NCBI RefSeq assembly: GCF_046156265.1
Contig: NZ_JAWDIR010000033.1
Coordinates: forward strand, 1 to 64,000
DNA from: CAMDHY01 sp046156265
GTDB lineage: Bacteria > Pseudomonadota > Alphaproteobacteria > Rhizobiales > Segnochrobactraceae
DNA: 64,000 bases
Direction: 5' to 3'
Numbering within the stretch: position 1 is the first letter of the stretch; every line of letters starts with the position of its first letter. Both the position numbers and the translations under genes were made by a program. The notes under the pieces were generated by a model. It saw only the letters and a list, made by a program, of their open reading frames with translations. It was not told the DNA's origin and did not search any database. Positions 52,030-61,935 of this stretch are shown in pieces.

Positions 52030-52887
52030 ATGTCCGGCGGACCGCCGATCGCGCTCAGGCGCCACGACGGGCCGGAGCACCGCTTCGAGATCGCCACGCG
52101 CGCCCCGGCCGCGGCGCTCGCCGGCCTCGTGCGCGGCTATGTCGGCTACACCGAGCACGCCGCCCACGCGGTGCGGCGCCTGCAGGTGCCGTTCACCGGG
52201 CTGCCGCTGATCATCTCCTTCGGACCCGTGATCGACGTCGCCCCCACGGGTGCGCCGGAGCGCGGGCGACGGGTGACGAGCTTCCTCGCCGGGCTGCACG
52301 ACCACGCCGTCGTCACCGCCTACGCCGGCCCGCAGGCGGGCGTGCAGGCGGACCTGACGCCGCTCGGCGCCGCCGTGCTGTTCTCCGGGCAGGCAGCGGA
52401 AGCGGCCAACCACGTCGTCGATCTCGCCGACCTCCTCGGGGCCGAGGCGGGGCGGCTCGAAGAGCGGCTGGCGCTGTCGCCGGACTGGGCGGCGCGCTTC
52501 GACCTCCTCGATGGCGTGCTGACGGCGCGGCTTGCCGCCACGCGGCGGCCGGCCCCGGCGGTGAGGCACGCCCTCGCCCGCATCCTTTCGAGCCATGGCG
52601 CCGTGCCGATCGCCCGTTTGGCGGACGAGGCCGGCTGGAGCCGCAAGCATCTCGCTTCCCGCGTCCGCGCCGAGCTCGGCCTCGCCCCGAAGACGCTCGC
52701 CCGCATCGCCCGCTTCGAGCGCGCGGTCGGCCTCATCGGCGCCGCGACGTCGCTCGCCGACCTTGCGGCGGCCTGCGGCTATGCCGACCAGGCCCACCTC
52801 GGCCACGAGTTCCGGGCCCTCGCCGGAACGACCCCCGGCGCCTATGCGGCAGCACTCGGCACGGGCGGCCTCGGCGTCGCCGCCTGA
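52030..52887 (+). CDS. AraC-family transcriptional regulator
   Basis: This 285-residue protein has a C-terminal AraC/XylS double helix-turn-helix: IARLADEAGWSRKHLASRVR (about 195-215) and LADLAAACGYADQAHLGHEF, and an N-terminal sensing domain. GAGGAGG is six bases before the ATG at 52030. It lies between an MFS exporter and a VOC protein, all in one direction, so it may control one or both of them. Confidence 0.9.
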   Translation: MSGGPPIALRRHDGPEHRFEIATRAPAAALAGLVRGYVGYTEHAAHAVRRLQVPFTGLPLIISFGPVIDVAPTGAPERGRRVTSFLAGLHDHAVVTAYAGPQAGVQADLTPLGAAVLFSGQAAEAANHVVDLADLLGAEAGRLEERLALSPDWAARFDLLDGVLTARLAATRRPAPAVRHALARILSSHGAVPIARLADEAGWSRKHLASRVRAELGLAPKTLARIARFERAVGLIGAATSLADLAAACGYADQAHLGHEFRALAGTTPGAYAAALGTGGLGVAA

Positions 52888-53046
52888 AGCCCCCGGCTGA
52901 TCGCGTCGCGCACTGAGGTTCCATTCCGACAAGACGGCACCGCGGGAACCGGCGACCGTCCACGCCGTTGCCCGCGCGGGCGGGCAGTCCGCCCCAGGGA
53001 CGGGACCCTGCGCGGCCGAAACGGCCGCACGCAAAGGAGCCAGCCG

Positions 53047-53460
53047 ATGACCTCCGATTCCGACCGACCGACCCCGACGATCTTTCCGGCGATGAAGTTC
53101 CGCGACGGCCACGCCGCCATCGACTGGCTGGAAACGGCCTTCGGCTTCCGACGCCACGCCGTTCACGCCGCGCCGGACGGCACCGTCGCCCATGCCGAGC
53201 TCACCCTCGGCGACGACGGCATGATCATGCTCGGCGGCGAGCCGCGCACGCCGGACCCGGACAATCCCTGGGCGAGCGCCAAACTCGGCCTCTATGTGCA
53301 CGTCGACGACATCGATGCCCACTACGAGCGGGCCAAGGCGGCCGGTGCCGTCATCGTGCGCGAGCTCGCCGACACGCCCTACGGCTCGCGCGAATATTCC
53401 TGCCGGGATCCCGACGGCCACCTGTGGAGCTTCGGCACCTACCACCCGAAGCGCGCCTGA
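53047..53460 (+). CDS. VOC (glyoxalase/bleomycin-resistance) family protein
   Basis: This 137-residue protein has the two beta-alpha-beta-beta-beta modules of the vicinal-oxygen-chelate fold: FRDGHAAIDWLETAFGFRR near the start and KLGLYVHVDDIDAHYERAK, ending with SCRDPDGHLWSFGTYHP. The fold includes metal enzymes and antibiotic-binding proteins; the usual metal positions are partly kept (E/D and H near the ends). It follows the AraC gene by 159 bases, in the common regulator-VOC pair. Confidence 0.88.
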   Translation: MTSDSDRPTPTIFPAMKFRDGHAAIDWLETAFGFRRHAVHAAPDGTVAHAELTLGDDGMIMLGGEPRTPDPDNPWASAKLGLYVHVDDIDAHYERAKAAGAVIVRELADTPYGSREYSCRDPDGHLWSFGTYHPKRA

Positions 53461-53475
53461 CATCCCGCCAAGCGG

Positions 53476-53503
53476 TTGTGCGGGCGAGCGAACCGGCTAA
53501 TCT
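53476..53503 (+). promoter_or_regulatory. possible kup promoter
   Basis: TTGTGC (53476-53481) and TAATCT (53498-53503) are 16 bases apart, and the start codon of kup is 33 bases after the -10 box. The spacing is slightly short, so this is moderate evidence only. Confidence 0.4.
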
Positions 53504-53536
53504 CGCCGCGGTGCAGCACGGGCGGCGGGGAACGGC

Positions 53537-55402
53537 ATGCAGACGTCGAAGACACGGCTGCCGCTGACCGTGGCGGCTCTCGGCATCGTCTTCGGCGATA
53601 TCGGCACCAGTCCGCTCTACGCCTTCCGCGAGGCGGCCACGGCGGCGCCCGACCTCGCCATCGCCTCCATCCTCGGCGTGCTGTCGCTCGTCGTCTGGGC
53701 GATCGTGCTGTCGGTCGGCGTGAAATATGTCGGGCTGGTGCTGCGGCTCGACAACGACGGCGAGGGCGGCGTCCTCGCCCTCGCCAACCTGCTGAAACTC
53801 AACCGGCGCGAGGACAATCCCTCGCGCTGGCTGGTGATCGTGGCGCTGGTCGGCGCCGCCATGCTGTTCGGCGACGGCGTCATCACCCCGGCGATCTCGG
53901 TCCTGTCGGCGATCGAGGGACTGGAGTTCGCGGCACCGAGCCTGACGCCCTATGTGGTGCCGCTGACGGTGGCGGTGCTCGCCGGCTTCTTCCTGTCGCA
54001 ACGCGCCGGAACGCACCGCATCGGCGCCCTGTTCGGGCCGGTGATGCTGGTGTGGTTCGCGGTTCTGGCGGTGCTCGGCCTCGTCGCCATCGCCGGCAAT
54101 CCGCACGTGCTCGTGGCGCTCGACCCGCGCCACGGGCTCGCGCTGCTGTCGAGCGACCCTGCCCGGGCCGGTATCATCCTGGCCGCCGTGTTCCTCGCCA
54201 TCACCGGCGGCGAGGCGCTCTATGCCGACCTCGGCCAGTTCGGCCGGCCGGTGATCGCACGCGCCTGGTTCTTCGTGGCGATGCCGGCGCTGGTGCTGAA
54301 CTATTTCGGCCAGGGCGCGCTGGTGCTCGCCGACCATGACGCCCTGCGCAACCCGTTCTACCTGCTGGCGCCCGGGTGGATGCAGCTGCCGCTGCTGCTG
54401 CTCGCCACCCTCGCCACCGTGATCGCCTCGCAGGCGGTCGTGACCGGTGTCTTCAGCCTCGCCAAGCAGGCGATGGAGACGGGCTTCCTGATGCCGGTCT
54501 CCATCACCCACACCACCGACCAGAACGAGAGCCACGTCTACATCGGCAGCCTCAACGTGCTGCTCGCGGTGCTGTCGATCGCCACCGTCATCGGCTTCCG
54601 CTCCTCCGATGCGCTGGCCGATGCCTACGGGCTGGCGGTGGCGACCGCGATGATCACCACGACGATCCTGTTCGTCGCCGCCCAGATCATGCTGCGGCGG
54701 TGGTCGCGCTCTGCCGCGATCGCAGTCGGGGTGGCGCTGCTCGCTCTCGACCTCGCTTTCTTCCTGCCCAACACCAGCAAGTTCGAGACCGGCGGCTGGC
54801 TGCCCGTCTCGCTCGCCGCGGTGGTGCTTCTGGTGATGTCGGCGTGGCGCTTCGGCACCGGCCGCACGATCACGGCACTCGACGAGCGGGCCCGCGACCT
54901 CGCCGACGAGGCGGCGCTGTTCGACGCGGCCACGCCGACATTGGAGCGGCCGGTGGCGTTCCTGTCGCGCTCCGGCACGGCCGTGCCCGTCGCGCTCGCC
55001 CGCCTCAACGAGCAGATCGGTGCCGTCTTCGCGCGCGCCGTCGTCGTCTCGGTGCGGGTCATGGGCCGGCCGCGCATCCCGGCGGTCGAGCAGATCACGG
55101 TGGAGCGGCTCGGCGCCCGGGTCGCCCGCATCGAGCTCAGGTTCGGCTACATGCAGATCGTCGACCTGCCGGCGACCATCGCGCCGGCTCTTCACGATCT
55201 CGGCATCGACCCGGCGGCGGTGGTCTATGTCACCGGCACCGAGCGGCCGCTGATGCCCGTGCGCATCCGCTCGCCCGACGACGTTCTATGGGCGATCTTC
55301 GTGGTTCTGCAGCGCAACGGCGCCCGCCCCGCCGACCGCTTCGCCCTGCCGCCGGAACGCACCCTGGAGGTGGGATACCGGATCGCCCCCGGCGGGGGCT
55401 GA
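53537..55402 (+). CDS. kup: low-affinity potassium transport protein Kup
   Basis: The 621-residue membrane protein belongs to the KUP/HAK/KT family and takes up potassium, usually with protons. The signature GDIGTSPLYAF is near residue 17-27, followed by about 12 membrane segments and a cytoplasmic C-terminal domain with two conserved blocks (VAFLSRSGTAVPVAL; FGYMQIVDLPA). Length is typical. It stands between the VOC gene and the diguanylate cyclase gene. Confidence 0.94.
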   Translation: MQTSKTRLPLTVAALGIVFGDIGTSPLYAFREAATAAPDLAIASILGVLSLVVWAIVLSVGVKYVGLVLRLDNDGEGGVLALANLLKLNRREDNPSRWLVIVALVGAAMLFGDGVITPAISVLSAIEGLEFAAPSLTPYVVPLTVAVLAGFFLSQRAGTHRIGALFGPVMLVWFAVLAVLGLVAIAGNPHVLVALDPRHGLALLSSDPARAGIILAAVFLAITGGEALYADLGQFGRPVIARAWFFVAMPALVLNYFGQGALVLADHDALRNPFYLLAPGWMQLPLLLLATLATVIASQAVVTGVFSLAKQAMETGFLMPVSITHTTDQNESHVYIGSLNVLLAVLSIATVIGFRSSDALADAYGLAVATAMITTTILFVAAQIMLRRWSRSAAIAVGVALLALDLAFFLPNTSKFETGGWLPVSLAAVVLLVMSAWRFGTGRTITALDERARDLADEAALFDAATPTLERPVAFLSRSGTAVPVALARLNEQIGAVFARAVVVSVRVMGRPRIPAVEQITVERLGARVARIELRFGYMQIVDLPATIAPALHDLGIDPAAVVYVTGTERPLMPVRIRSPDDVLWAIFVVLQRNGARPADRFALPPERTLEVGYRIAPGGG

Positions 55403-55581
55403 TGCCTCCGGCAAGCAACCGATCTGTGAATCGGCCCGGCAATTGTCCTATTGTCTTCCGATAAGACGGGGCGACCGTCGACGCGTGGGCGGGGGCCCGC
55501 GTCGGCGCCTATCGGCGACCGCCTCGCGCAAGCCAGCGCGGGCAGACGGAAACAGGACGCCGGAAGGGACCAAGGGGCGGG

Positions 55582-57849
55582 ATGGGCGTGGGGGGCGTAG
55601 GCAGGCTGAAGCATTTTCTCGGCAGCATCCATGGGCGGATGCTGTCGATGGGCGTCGTCATCATGGTGCCGTGCGCCGTGCTGATCGGCCTGATGATCGT
55701 CGACACCAACAATTCCCGTCACATGATCCGCAACGAGAACCTGAAGGCCGAGGCCCAGGTGATCGCAGTGGACCTGCAGCGCACCATCGGCTCGGTCGAG
55801 GACATGCTCTTCACCGTGGTGGCGAGCAACCAGCTGCAGGGAACCCGCCTCGGCTCCTGCCCGGAGCTGCTCTCCGTCATCGCCGGCAAGTACGACCTGT
55901 TCAGCAGCCTCTCGGTGCTGACGACGGGCGGCGATCCCATCTGCTCGATCGGCGGCAGCCAGTCCGCCAACCTCGCCGACCGCGCCTATTTCCGGGACGC
56001 CCTGCAGTCGCGCAACGTCCAGGTCGGGACCGCGGTGATCGGGCGGCTCTCCGGCAAGCCGGTCGTGCCGGTGGCGATCCAGTTCGAGGGCCCCGCCGGA
56101 GGGATCGAGGGCGTCCTGGTCGCCGGCGTCGACCTGCAGCGCTTCCTCGACACGACGACGCTGCAGGCGACCATCTCCGCCCACGACGTGACCCTGTGGG
56201 CGAGCGACGGCATGGTGCTGGCGCGGTCGCCGGTCGCCGGGGATCTCGTCGGCAAGCCGCTGCCAGACCGTGAGCGCGTGGTGTTTCTGGACGGGCTGCG
56301 CGATCCCGCAGCGATCGGCGCCGGCCAGCTGTCGAGCGACGCAGAGGTCTATGCCACGGCGTCCGTGGACGCGTTCGGCCAGACCCTGTTCGTCACCGTC
56401 GGCGACGACGCCCGGGTCCTCTATGCGGAAGCGCGGTCGATGGCGGTGCGGTCGGGCATCGGCGTCACCATCCTGCTCGCGGTGGTGCTGGCGCTGAGCT
56501 TCACGCTCGCGAGCTGGTCGGTGCGCCAGCCCGTCGGCCGCCTGGTGCGGGCGGCCGAGCGGCTGACGCGGGGCGAGACGGGCGTGCGGGTCGGCGAGGT
56601 CGGCGGCGCCGACGAACTGCGCCGCCTCGGCGAGGCCTTCGACGAGATGGCGGCGACGCTGGAGGAGCGGCAACAGGCCTCGGAGAGGGCCGAGGGTGAG
56701 CTGCGGCGTGTGCTGGATGATCTCGAGCACCGGGTCGAGGAGCGGACGCGCGAGCTCTCGGCGGTCTCGGCCGAAGCAACCGGTCGCGCCCAGGCCCTGG
56801 AGGCGCGCAAATATTTCGATGAGACGCTCGCCCGCGTCACCGAGCTCATCCAGGCCTGCCAGACGATGGACGAGGCCATGCACGTCCTCGAGACGACGAT
56901 GCCGGACCTCACCCTCGGCCGGCGGGGCGCTGCCGCCCTGCTGCGCCAGAGCCGGGACGTGCTGGAGGAAGCGGCGCGCTGGGGCGAAGGCATCGCCGGC
57001 GAGACGACCTATGTTCCCGACGCCTGCTGGTCGCTGCGGCTCGGGCGCCCCTATTCCCACGTGCCCGGCTATGGCGGGCCCGGCTGCCGCCACGTGCACG
57101 AGACCGGCGATGGGCACGTTTGCCTGCCGGTGTTCGTGCAGGGCCAGACGCTCGGCGTCATCACCATCTCCACCGGCGGGATGGGTCCGGAGGCGGCCGG
57201 GCGCTTCCTCAACGACATGGAGACGGCGATCGCCTCGATCGGCCTCGCCCTCTTCAACGTGCGCCTGCGCCAGTCGCTGCGCGAGCTGTCGATCCGCGAC
57301 CCGCTCACCGGCCTGCACAACCGCCGCTTCGCCGAGGAGGTGCTGGACAAGGAGTTCGCCCGCGCCCGCCGCTCCGGCGTGCCGTTCTCCGTGCTGATGA
57401 TGGATGTCGACCATTTCAAGCGATTCAACGACAGTCACGGTCACGAGGCGGGTGACCGCGTGCTGAAGGAAGTGGGCCAGCTGATCGCCAGCGAGTTCCG
57501 CGAGGGCGACGTCGGCTGCCGCTTCGGAGGAGAGGAGTTCCTGGTGCTGCTGCACGAGACCGACGCCGCCGAGGCGTTCGAGCGCGCCGACCATTTCCGC
57601 AAGGCGCTGAAGGCGGCGCCGGTGGTGCACGCCGGCGAAATGCTGGGCCCCGTGACGATCTCGATCGGCGTCGCCGAGGCGCCGCGCGACGGCGCGAGCC
57701 CGCTCGCGGTGGTCGCCGCCGCCGACGCCGCCCTCTACCGGGCGAAGGCGGCCGGACGCGACCGCGTCGTCGTCACCGAGGACCCGCGGTCGAGGGCGGC
57801 CGATCTCGCCACCGGGGGCGCCCCCGCCGGCATGCTGGTGGCCTCGTGA
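55582..57849 (+). CDS. membrane diguanylate cyclase (Cache-HAMP-GAF-GGDEF)
   Basis: This 755-residue protein has an N-terminal membrane helix (about 20-44), a periplasmic Cache-like sensor (to about 290), a second helix (about 292-313), a HAMP segment with a coiled coil (about 315-400), a GAF-like domain (about 425-560) and a GGDEF domain. The active loop GGEEF is at 649-653, and R-E-G-D five residues before it matches the feedback-inhibition (I) site, so it should make cyclic di-GMP under product control. The last four bases overlap the start of the ThDP enzyme gene. Confidence 0.9.
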   Translation: MGVGGVGRLKHFLGSIHGRMLSMGVVIMVPCAVLIGLMIVDTNNSRHMIRNENLKAEAQVIAVDLQRTIGSVEDMLFTVVASNQLQGTRLGSCPELLSVIAGKYDLFSSLSVLTTGGDPICSIGGSQSANLADRAYFRDALQSRNVQVGTAVIGRLSGKPVVPVAIQFEGPAGGIEGVLVAGVDLQRFLDTTTLQATISAHDVTLWASDGMVLARSPVAGDLVGKPLPDRERVVFLDGLRDPAAIGAGQLSSDAEVYATASVDAFGQTLFVTVGDDARVLYAEARSMAVRSGIGVTILLAVVLALSFTLASWSVRQPVGRLVRAAERLTRGETGVRVGEVGGADELRRLGEAFDEMAATLEERQQASERAEGELRRVLDDLEHRVEERTRELSAVSAEATGRAQALEARKYFDETLARVTELIQACQTMDEAMHVLETTMPDLTLGRRGAAALLRQSRDVLEEAARWGEGIAGETTYVPDACWSLRLGRPYSHVPGYGGPGCRHVHETGDGHVCLPVFVQGQTLGVITISTGGMGPEAAGRFLNDMETAIASIGLALFNVRLRQSLRELSIRDPLTGLHNRRFAEEVLDKEFARARRSGVPFSVLMMDVDHFKRFNDSHGHEAGDRVLKEVGQLIASEFREGDVGCRFGGEEFLVLLHETDAAEAFERADHFRKALKAAPVVHAGEMLGPVTISIGVAEAPRDGASPLAVVAAADAALYRAKAAGRDRVVVTEDPRSRAADLATGGAPAGMLVAS

Positions 57850-59510
57850 CGGGCCCCGCCGACGCCCGCACGGGCGCGCGCCTGCTCGTCGACCAGCTCG
57901 CCATCCAGGGCGTGCGCCGCGTCTTCGGCGTGCCGGGCGAGAGCTACCTCGCCGTGCTCGATGCCCTCTGCGACAGCGACATCGAGTTCGTCGTCTGCCG
58001 ACAGGAGGGCGGCGCGGCGATGATGGCGGAGGCCGACGGCAAGCTCTCGGGCCGGCCGGGCATCGCCTTCTGCACGCGCGGACCGGGCGTCACCAACGCC
58101 AGCGCCGGCGTCCACATCGCCGAGCAGGACGGCACGCCGATGATCCTGTTCGTCGGCCAGATCGAAACCGGCATGCGCCACCGCGGCGCCTTCCAGGAGG
58201 TCGACTACAAGGCAGTCTTCGGCACGCTCGCCAAGTGGGCGGTGGAGATCGACGATCCGGCGCGCGTGCCGGAGCTCGTCGCCCGGGCGTTCCGCGTCGC
58301 CATGCAGGGCCGGCCGGGGCCGGTGGTGGTGGCGCTGCCGGAGGACATGCTGACGGGCGTCGCGGAGGCGGCCGACGCACCACGCGTCGAGGCGGTGGAG
58401 ACGTGGCCGGGCCTCGCCGACATGGCGCGGCTGCAGAAGCGGCTGTGGGCGGCGGAGCGGCCGATGGTGGTGCTCGGCGGCGGCCGCTGGTCGGAGGCGG
58501 CGGTGGCGGCCACCGTGCGCTTCGCCGAACGCTTCGAGCTGCCGGTGGCCGTCACCTTCCGGCGGCAGATGCTGTTTCCGGCCGACCACCCGAACTACGC
58601 CGGCGACCTCGGCCTCGGCGTCAACCCGAAGCTGCTCGCCCGCATCCGCGACGCCGACCTGCTCCTTGTCGTCGGCGATCCGCTGTCGGAGGTGCCATCG
58701 CAGTCGTACACGCTGATGGCCCCCGGCGCGCCGCTGCCGGCGCTCGTGCACGTGCTGCCGGACGCCGATGGGCTCGGCAAGGTCTACCAGCCCTCGCTCG
58801 CCATCAATGCGAGCCCGCAGGCCTTCGCCGCCGCGCTCGAAGGCCTGCAGCCGCCGACGGCGATCGGCTGGGGCGAGGCGACCCGCACCGCCCGCGCCGA
58901 CTATCTCGCCTGGAGCGAGACGGTGCCGGCGCACCCGGGCACCTTCCAGATGGCGGCCGTGGTGGCGGCGCTCCGGGCGCTGCCGGAGGACGCCATCCTC
59001 ACCAACGGCGCCGGCAACTACGCGATCTGGCTGCACCGCTTCCACCGCTTCCGCCGCTACGGCACGCAGGTGGCGCCCACGTCCGGCTCGATGGGCTACG
59101 GCCTGCCGGCGGCGATCGCGGCGAAGCTCGCTCATCCCGACAAGGTGGTGGTGGCGCTGGCCGGCGACGGCTGTTTCCAGATGACCAGCCAGGAACTCGC
59201 CACCGCGATGCAGGCAGGGGCGGCCGTGGTGGTGGTCGTCATCGACAACGGCATCTACGGCACCATCCGCATGCACCAGGAGCGCGCCTATCCCGGCCGC
59301 GTCTCCGGCACGACGATGAAGAACCCGGACTTCGCCGCCCTCGCCCGCGCCCACGGCGCCCACGGCGCGACGGTGGAGACGGGCGAGGATTTTGCGCCGG
59401 CGCTCGCCGCCGCGATCGCCTCGCGCAGGCCGGCGCTGCTGCACGTCAAGCTCGACCCGCAGGCGATCACGCCGACGAAGTCGATCGACGACCTGCGCGC
59501 CGGGGGGTGA
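57846..59510 (+). CDS. thiamine-diphosphate-dependent enzyme, acetolactate synthase-like
   Basis: The 554-residue protein has the three domains of ThDP enzymes. The catalytic glutamate is E54 in VVCRQEGGAAMMAEA; the ThDP/metal motif AGDGCFQMTSQELATA begins near 439 and continues to IDNGIYG. It resembles acetolactate synthase large subunits and other uncharacterised decarboxylases; there is no small subunit gene, so amino acid synthesis is not certain. The GTG start overlaps the TGA of the upstream diguanylate cyclase (GTGA), an unusual pairing of signalling and metabolism. Confidence 0.86.
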   Translation: MTGPADARTGARLLVDQLAIQGVRRVFGVPGESYLAVLDALCDSDIEFVVCRQEGGAAMMAEADGKLSGRPGIAFCTRGPGVTNASAGVHIAEQDGTPMILFVGQIETGMRHRGAFQEVDYKAVFGTLAKWAVEIDDPARVPELVARAFRVAMQGRPGPVVVALPEDMLTGVAEAADAPRVEAVETWPGLADMARLQKRLWAAERPMVVLGGGRWSEAAVAATVRFAERFELPVAVTFRRQMLFPADHPNYAGDLGLGVNPKLLARIRDADLLLVVGDPLSEVPSQSYTLMAPGAPLPALVHVLPDADGLGKVYQPSLAINASPQAFAAALEGLQPPTAIGWGEATRTARADYLAWSETVPAHPGTFQMAAVVAALRALPEDAILTNGAGNYAIWLHRFHRFRRYGTQVAPTSGSMGYGLPAAIAAKLAHPDKVVVALAGDGCFQMTSQELATAMQAGAAVVVVVIDNGIYGTIRMHQERAYPGRVSGTTMKNPDFAALARAHGAHGATVETGEDFAPALAAAIASRRPALLHVKLDPQAITPTKSIDDLRAGG

Positions 59511-59654
59511 GCGGGCTCAGGGCCGGCCCTCGCTGCAGAGCCGCCCCGCGCCGGCGCGGCTGGCACGGCGATAGTGGCTCGTCTAGGGTCGCCACCTCCG
59601 GCCGCGCCTCCCCGCCGGCCGACGCCTCCTCGTTTCCCAAGTCCGGATGACGCC

Positions 59655-60749
59655 ATGACCGCAGCCCTGCTGACGCCGTTCGACATCGGACCGGTGACGC
59701 TGAAGAACCGCATCGTCGTCGCGCCGATGTGCCAGTATTCCGCCGACGACGGCTCCGCGAACGACTGGCACCACCAGCACCTGATGACGCTCGCGATGTC
59801 CGGCGCCGGCCTCGTCGTCGTCGAGGCGACGGCGGTGGAGCGGCGCGGCCGCATCACCCATGGCTGCCTCGGGCTCTACAGCGACGACAACGAGGCGGCC
59901 TTGAAGCGCGTCATCGACGCGGCGAAGCGGGTGGCCCCGCCGGGCACGAAGTTCGGCATCCAGATCGGCCACGCCGGTCGCAAGGCCTCCACGGCGCGCC
60001 CCTGGGAGGGCGATCACGGCCTGAAGCCGGGCGAGGACCCATGGGCGACGGTCGCCGCCTCGGCGCTGCCGCTGACGCCCGACCGGCCGGCTCCGGAGGC
60101 GCTCGACGCGGCCGGTATCGCCCGCACCGTCGCCGCGTTCGTCCAGGCGGTGGAGCGCGCGGCGCGCATCGGCTTCGACGTCGTCGAGCTGCACTGCGCC
60201 CACGGCTACCTGATCAACTCGTTCCTCTCGCCGCTGTCGAACGTCCGCGAGGACGGCTATGGCGGCTTGTTCGAGAACCGCACCCGCTTCCTGCGCGAGG
60301 TCGTCTCGGCCGTGCGGAAGGCGCTGCCGGCGCGGATCCCGCTCGGCGCGCGCATCTCGGCGACCGACTGGACCCCCGGCGGCCTCGACGGCGACGACGC
60401 CGTGGCGATCGCCAAGGTCCTGAAGGCGGAGGGCGTCGTCTATGTCTGCGCCTCGACCGGCGGCATCAACCCGACGGCCAAGGTGCCGGCGGCGCCGCTG
60501 TTCCAGGTGCCGTTCGCCGAGCGCATCCGCAAGGAGGCCGGCGTCGCGAGCCGCGCCGTCGGCATGATCACCACGCCAGCCGAGGCCGAGGCGATCGTCG
60601 CCGACGGCCGGGCGGACCTGGTGGCGCTCGCCCGCGGCTTCCTCGCCGACCCGCGCTGGGGCCTGCGCGCCACGGCGGCGCTCGGCGGCAAGCCCGAGCT
60701 GCCGCCGCAGTATCTGCGCGCGGCGCGGCTGCTGTCGCCGCACGGCTGA
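59655..60749 (+). CDS. NADH:flavin oxidoreductase / NADPH dehydrogenase (old yellow enzyme, YqjM-like)
   Basis: The 364-residue FMN protein is a TIM-barrel ene-reductase. Visible are LKNRIVVAPMCQYSADDG (N-terminal, with the thermophilic-like YqjM cysteine), GIQIGHAGRKA, the HCAHGYLINSFLSPLSN substrate block with the active histidine pair region, and ARGFLADPRW near the end. It probably reduces activated alkenes using NADPH. It is 144 bases downstream of the ThDP enzyme gene in the same direction. Confidence 0.9.
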   Translation: MTAALLTPFDIGPVTLKNRIVVAPMCQYSADDGSANDWHHQHLMTLAMSGAGLVVVEATAVERRGRITHGCLGLYSDDNEAALKRVIDAAKRVAPPGTKFGIQIGHAGRKASTARPWEGDHGLKPGEDPWATVAASALPLTPDRPAPEALDAAGIARTVAAFVQAVERAARIGFDVVELHCAHGYLINSFLSPLSNVREDGYGGLFENRTRFLREVVSAVRKALPARIPLGARISATDWTPGGLDGDDAVAIAKVLKAEGVVYVCASTGGINPTAKVPAAPLFQVPFAERIRKEAGVASRAVGMITTPAEAEAIVADGRADLVALARGFLADPRWGLRATAALGGKPELPPQYLRAARLLSPHG

Positions 60750-60854
60750 GCGGGCGGGCGGAAGCCTCTGCCTTCCGGGGAGGTTCGAGCCGGCGAGCCT
60801 TGCCGGTCAGCCCGGCTTCTGGCTCTCTCGCGCCACAGCACCGAGGGTACGCCG

Positions 60855-61913
60855 ATGAGTTCGCACGACCACCGCGACGATGACGGCAAGCCGCCGGCGG
60901 GCCACGACCACGCGGCCCACGCCGGCCACGCGCACCACGACCACGACGGGCCGGGTCACGCCGGGCATGACCATGCCGGCCACTCCCATGCCGGCCATTC
61001 GCACGGCTCCAGCGGGCACGCGGGGCATTCGCACGGCTCGTCGAGCGAGACGCGGACTGCGATCGCGGCGCTGATCACCGTGTCGTTCATGTTCGTCGAG
61101 GCGGTCGGCGGCGTGCTGTCGGGTTCGCTGGCGCTGCTCGCCGACGCCGCCCACATGCTGACCGACGCGGTGGCGCTGGCGCTCGCCTGGTGGGCCTTCC
61201 GCATGGTTCGGCGGCCGGCCTCGGCGACGATGAGCTACGGCCACCACCGCATGACGGTGCTGGTCGCCTTCGCCAACTCCGTGGCGCTGCTGCTGCTCAC
61301 CGCCTGGATCGTCATCGAGGCCGTGCAGCGCTTCACCGAGCCGGTGGCGATCGACGCCGAGACGATGGGCATCGTCGCGCTCCTCGGCCTCGGCGCCAAC
61401 ATCGCCGCGTTCTTCGTGCTCGCCGGCGGCGAGCGCAACATGAACATCCGCGGCGCCATCCTGCACGTGCTCTCCGACCTGCTCGGCTCGGTCGGCGCGG
61501 TGATCGCGGCGCTGGTCATCTGGCTCACCGGCTGGGTGCCGATCGACCCGATCCTGTCGCTGGTGGTGGCGGGATTGCTGCTGCGCGCGACGTTCTCGCT
61601 GATGCGCGAATCCGCCCATGTGCTGCTCGAGGGCGCGCCCGCGGGGGCGGAGGGACCGGCGATCGCCGCCGATCTCGCCGCGACCGTGCCGGGGGTCGAG
61701 GAGGCCCATCACGTGCACGCCTGGACGCTCGCCGAGGGCCGCCTCAACGCGACGCTGCACGTCGTCGTCGCCGAGGGGATGGAAACGGCGCCGGTGGTGC
61801 GCAAGGTCAAGGCGCGGCTCGCAGAGCGGTTCGCTATCGCCCACGCCACCGTCGAGGCGGAGCGCCCGGGCGACTGCGCCGACGGCCACGCGGGAAAGCC
61901 GGCGACGCCCTAG
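60855..61913 (+). CDS. cation diffusion facilitator with histidine-rich N-terminus
   Basis: The 352-residue metal exporter belongs to the CDF family (CzcD/ZitB-like). The first 66 residues are a histidine-rich stretch with repeated GHSH and GHSHGSS units, which likely binds zinc or another metal. The metal-transport residues are visible in ADAAHMLTDA and LHVLSDLLGS (H-x3-D pairs), among six membrane helices, and the cytoplasmic domain (EEAHHVHAWTLAEG) follows. It is probably a Zn/Co/Cd exporter; the metal is inferred from the family. Confidence 0.92.
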   Translation: MSSHDHRDDDGKPPAGHDHAAHAGHAHHDHDGPGHAGHDHAGHSHAGHSHGSSGHAGHSHGSSSETRTAIAALITVSFMFVEAVGGVLSGSLALLADAAHMLTDAVALALAWWAFRMVRRPASATMSYGHHRMTVLVAFANSVALLLLTAWIVIEAVQRFTEPVAIDAETMGIVALLGLGANIAAFFVLAGGERNMNIRGAILHVLSDLLGSVGAVIAALVIWLTGWVPIDPILSLVVAGLLLRATFSLMRESAHVLLEGAPAGAEGPAIAADLAATVPGVEEAHHVHAWTLAEGRLNATLHVVVAEGMETAPVVRKVKARLAERFAIAHATVEAERPGDCADGHAGKPATP

Positions 61914-61935
61914 CTGGACCGTTGCCTCGCGCGCC

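Noticed and set aside
55225..57630. 801-codon minus-strand frame opposite the diguanylate cyclase
   Set aside because: No recognisable motif, and the plus-strand GGDEF, HAMP and sensor parts are convincing.
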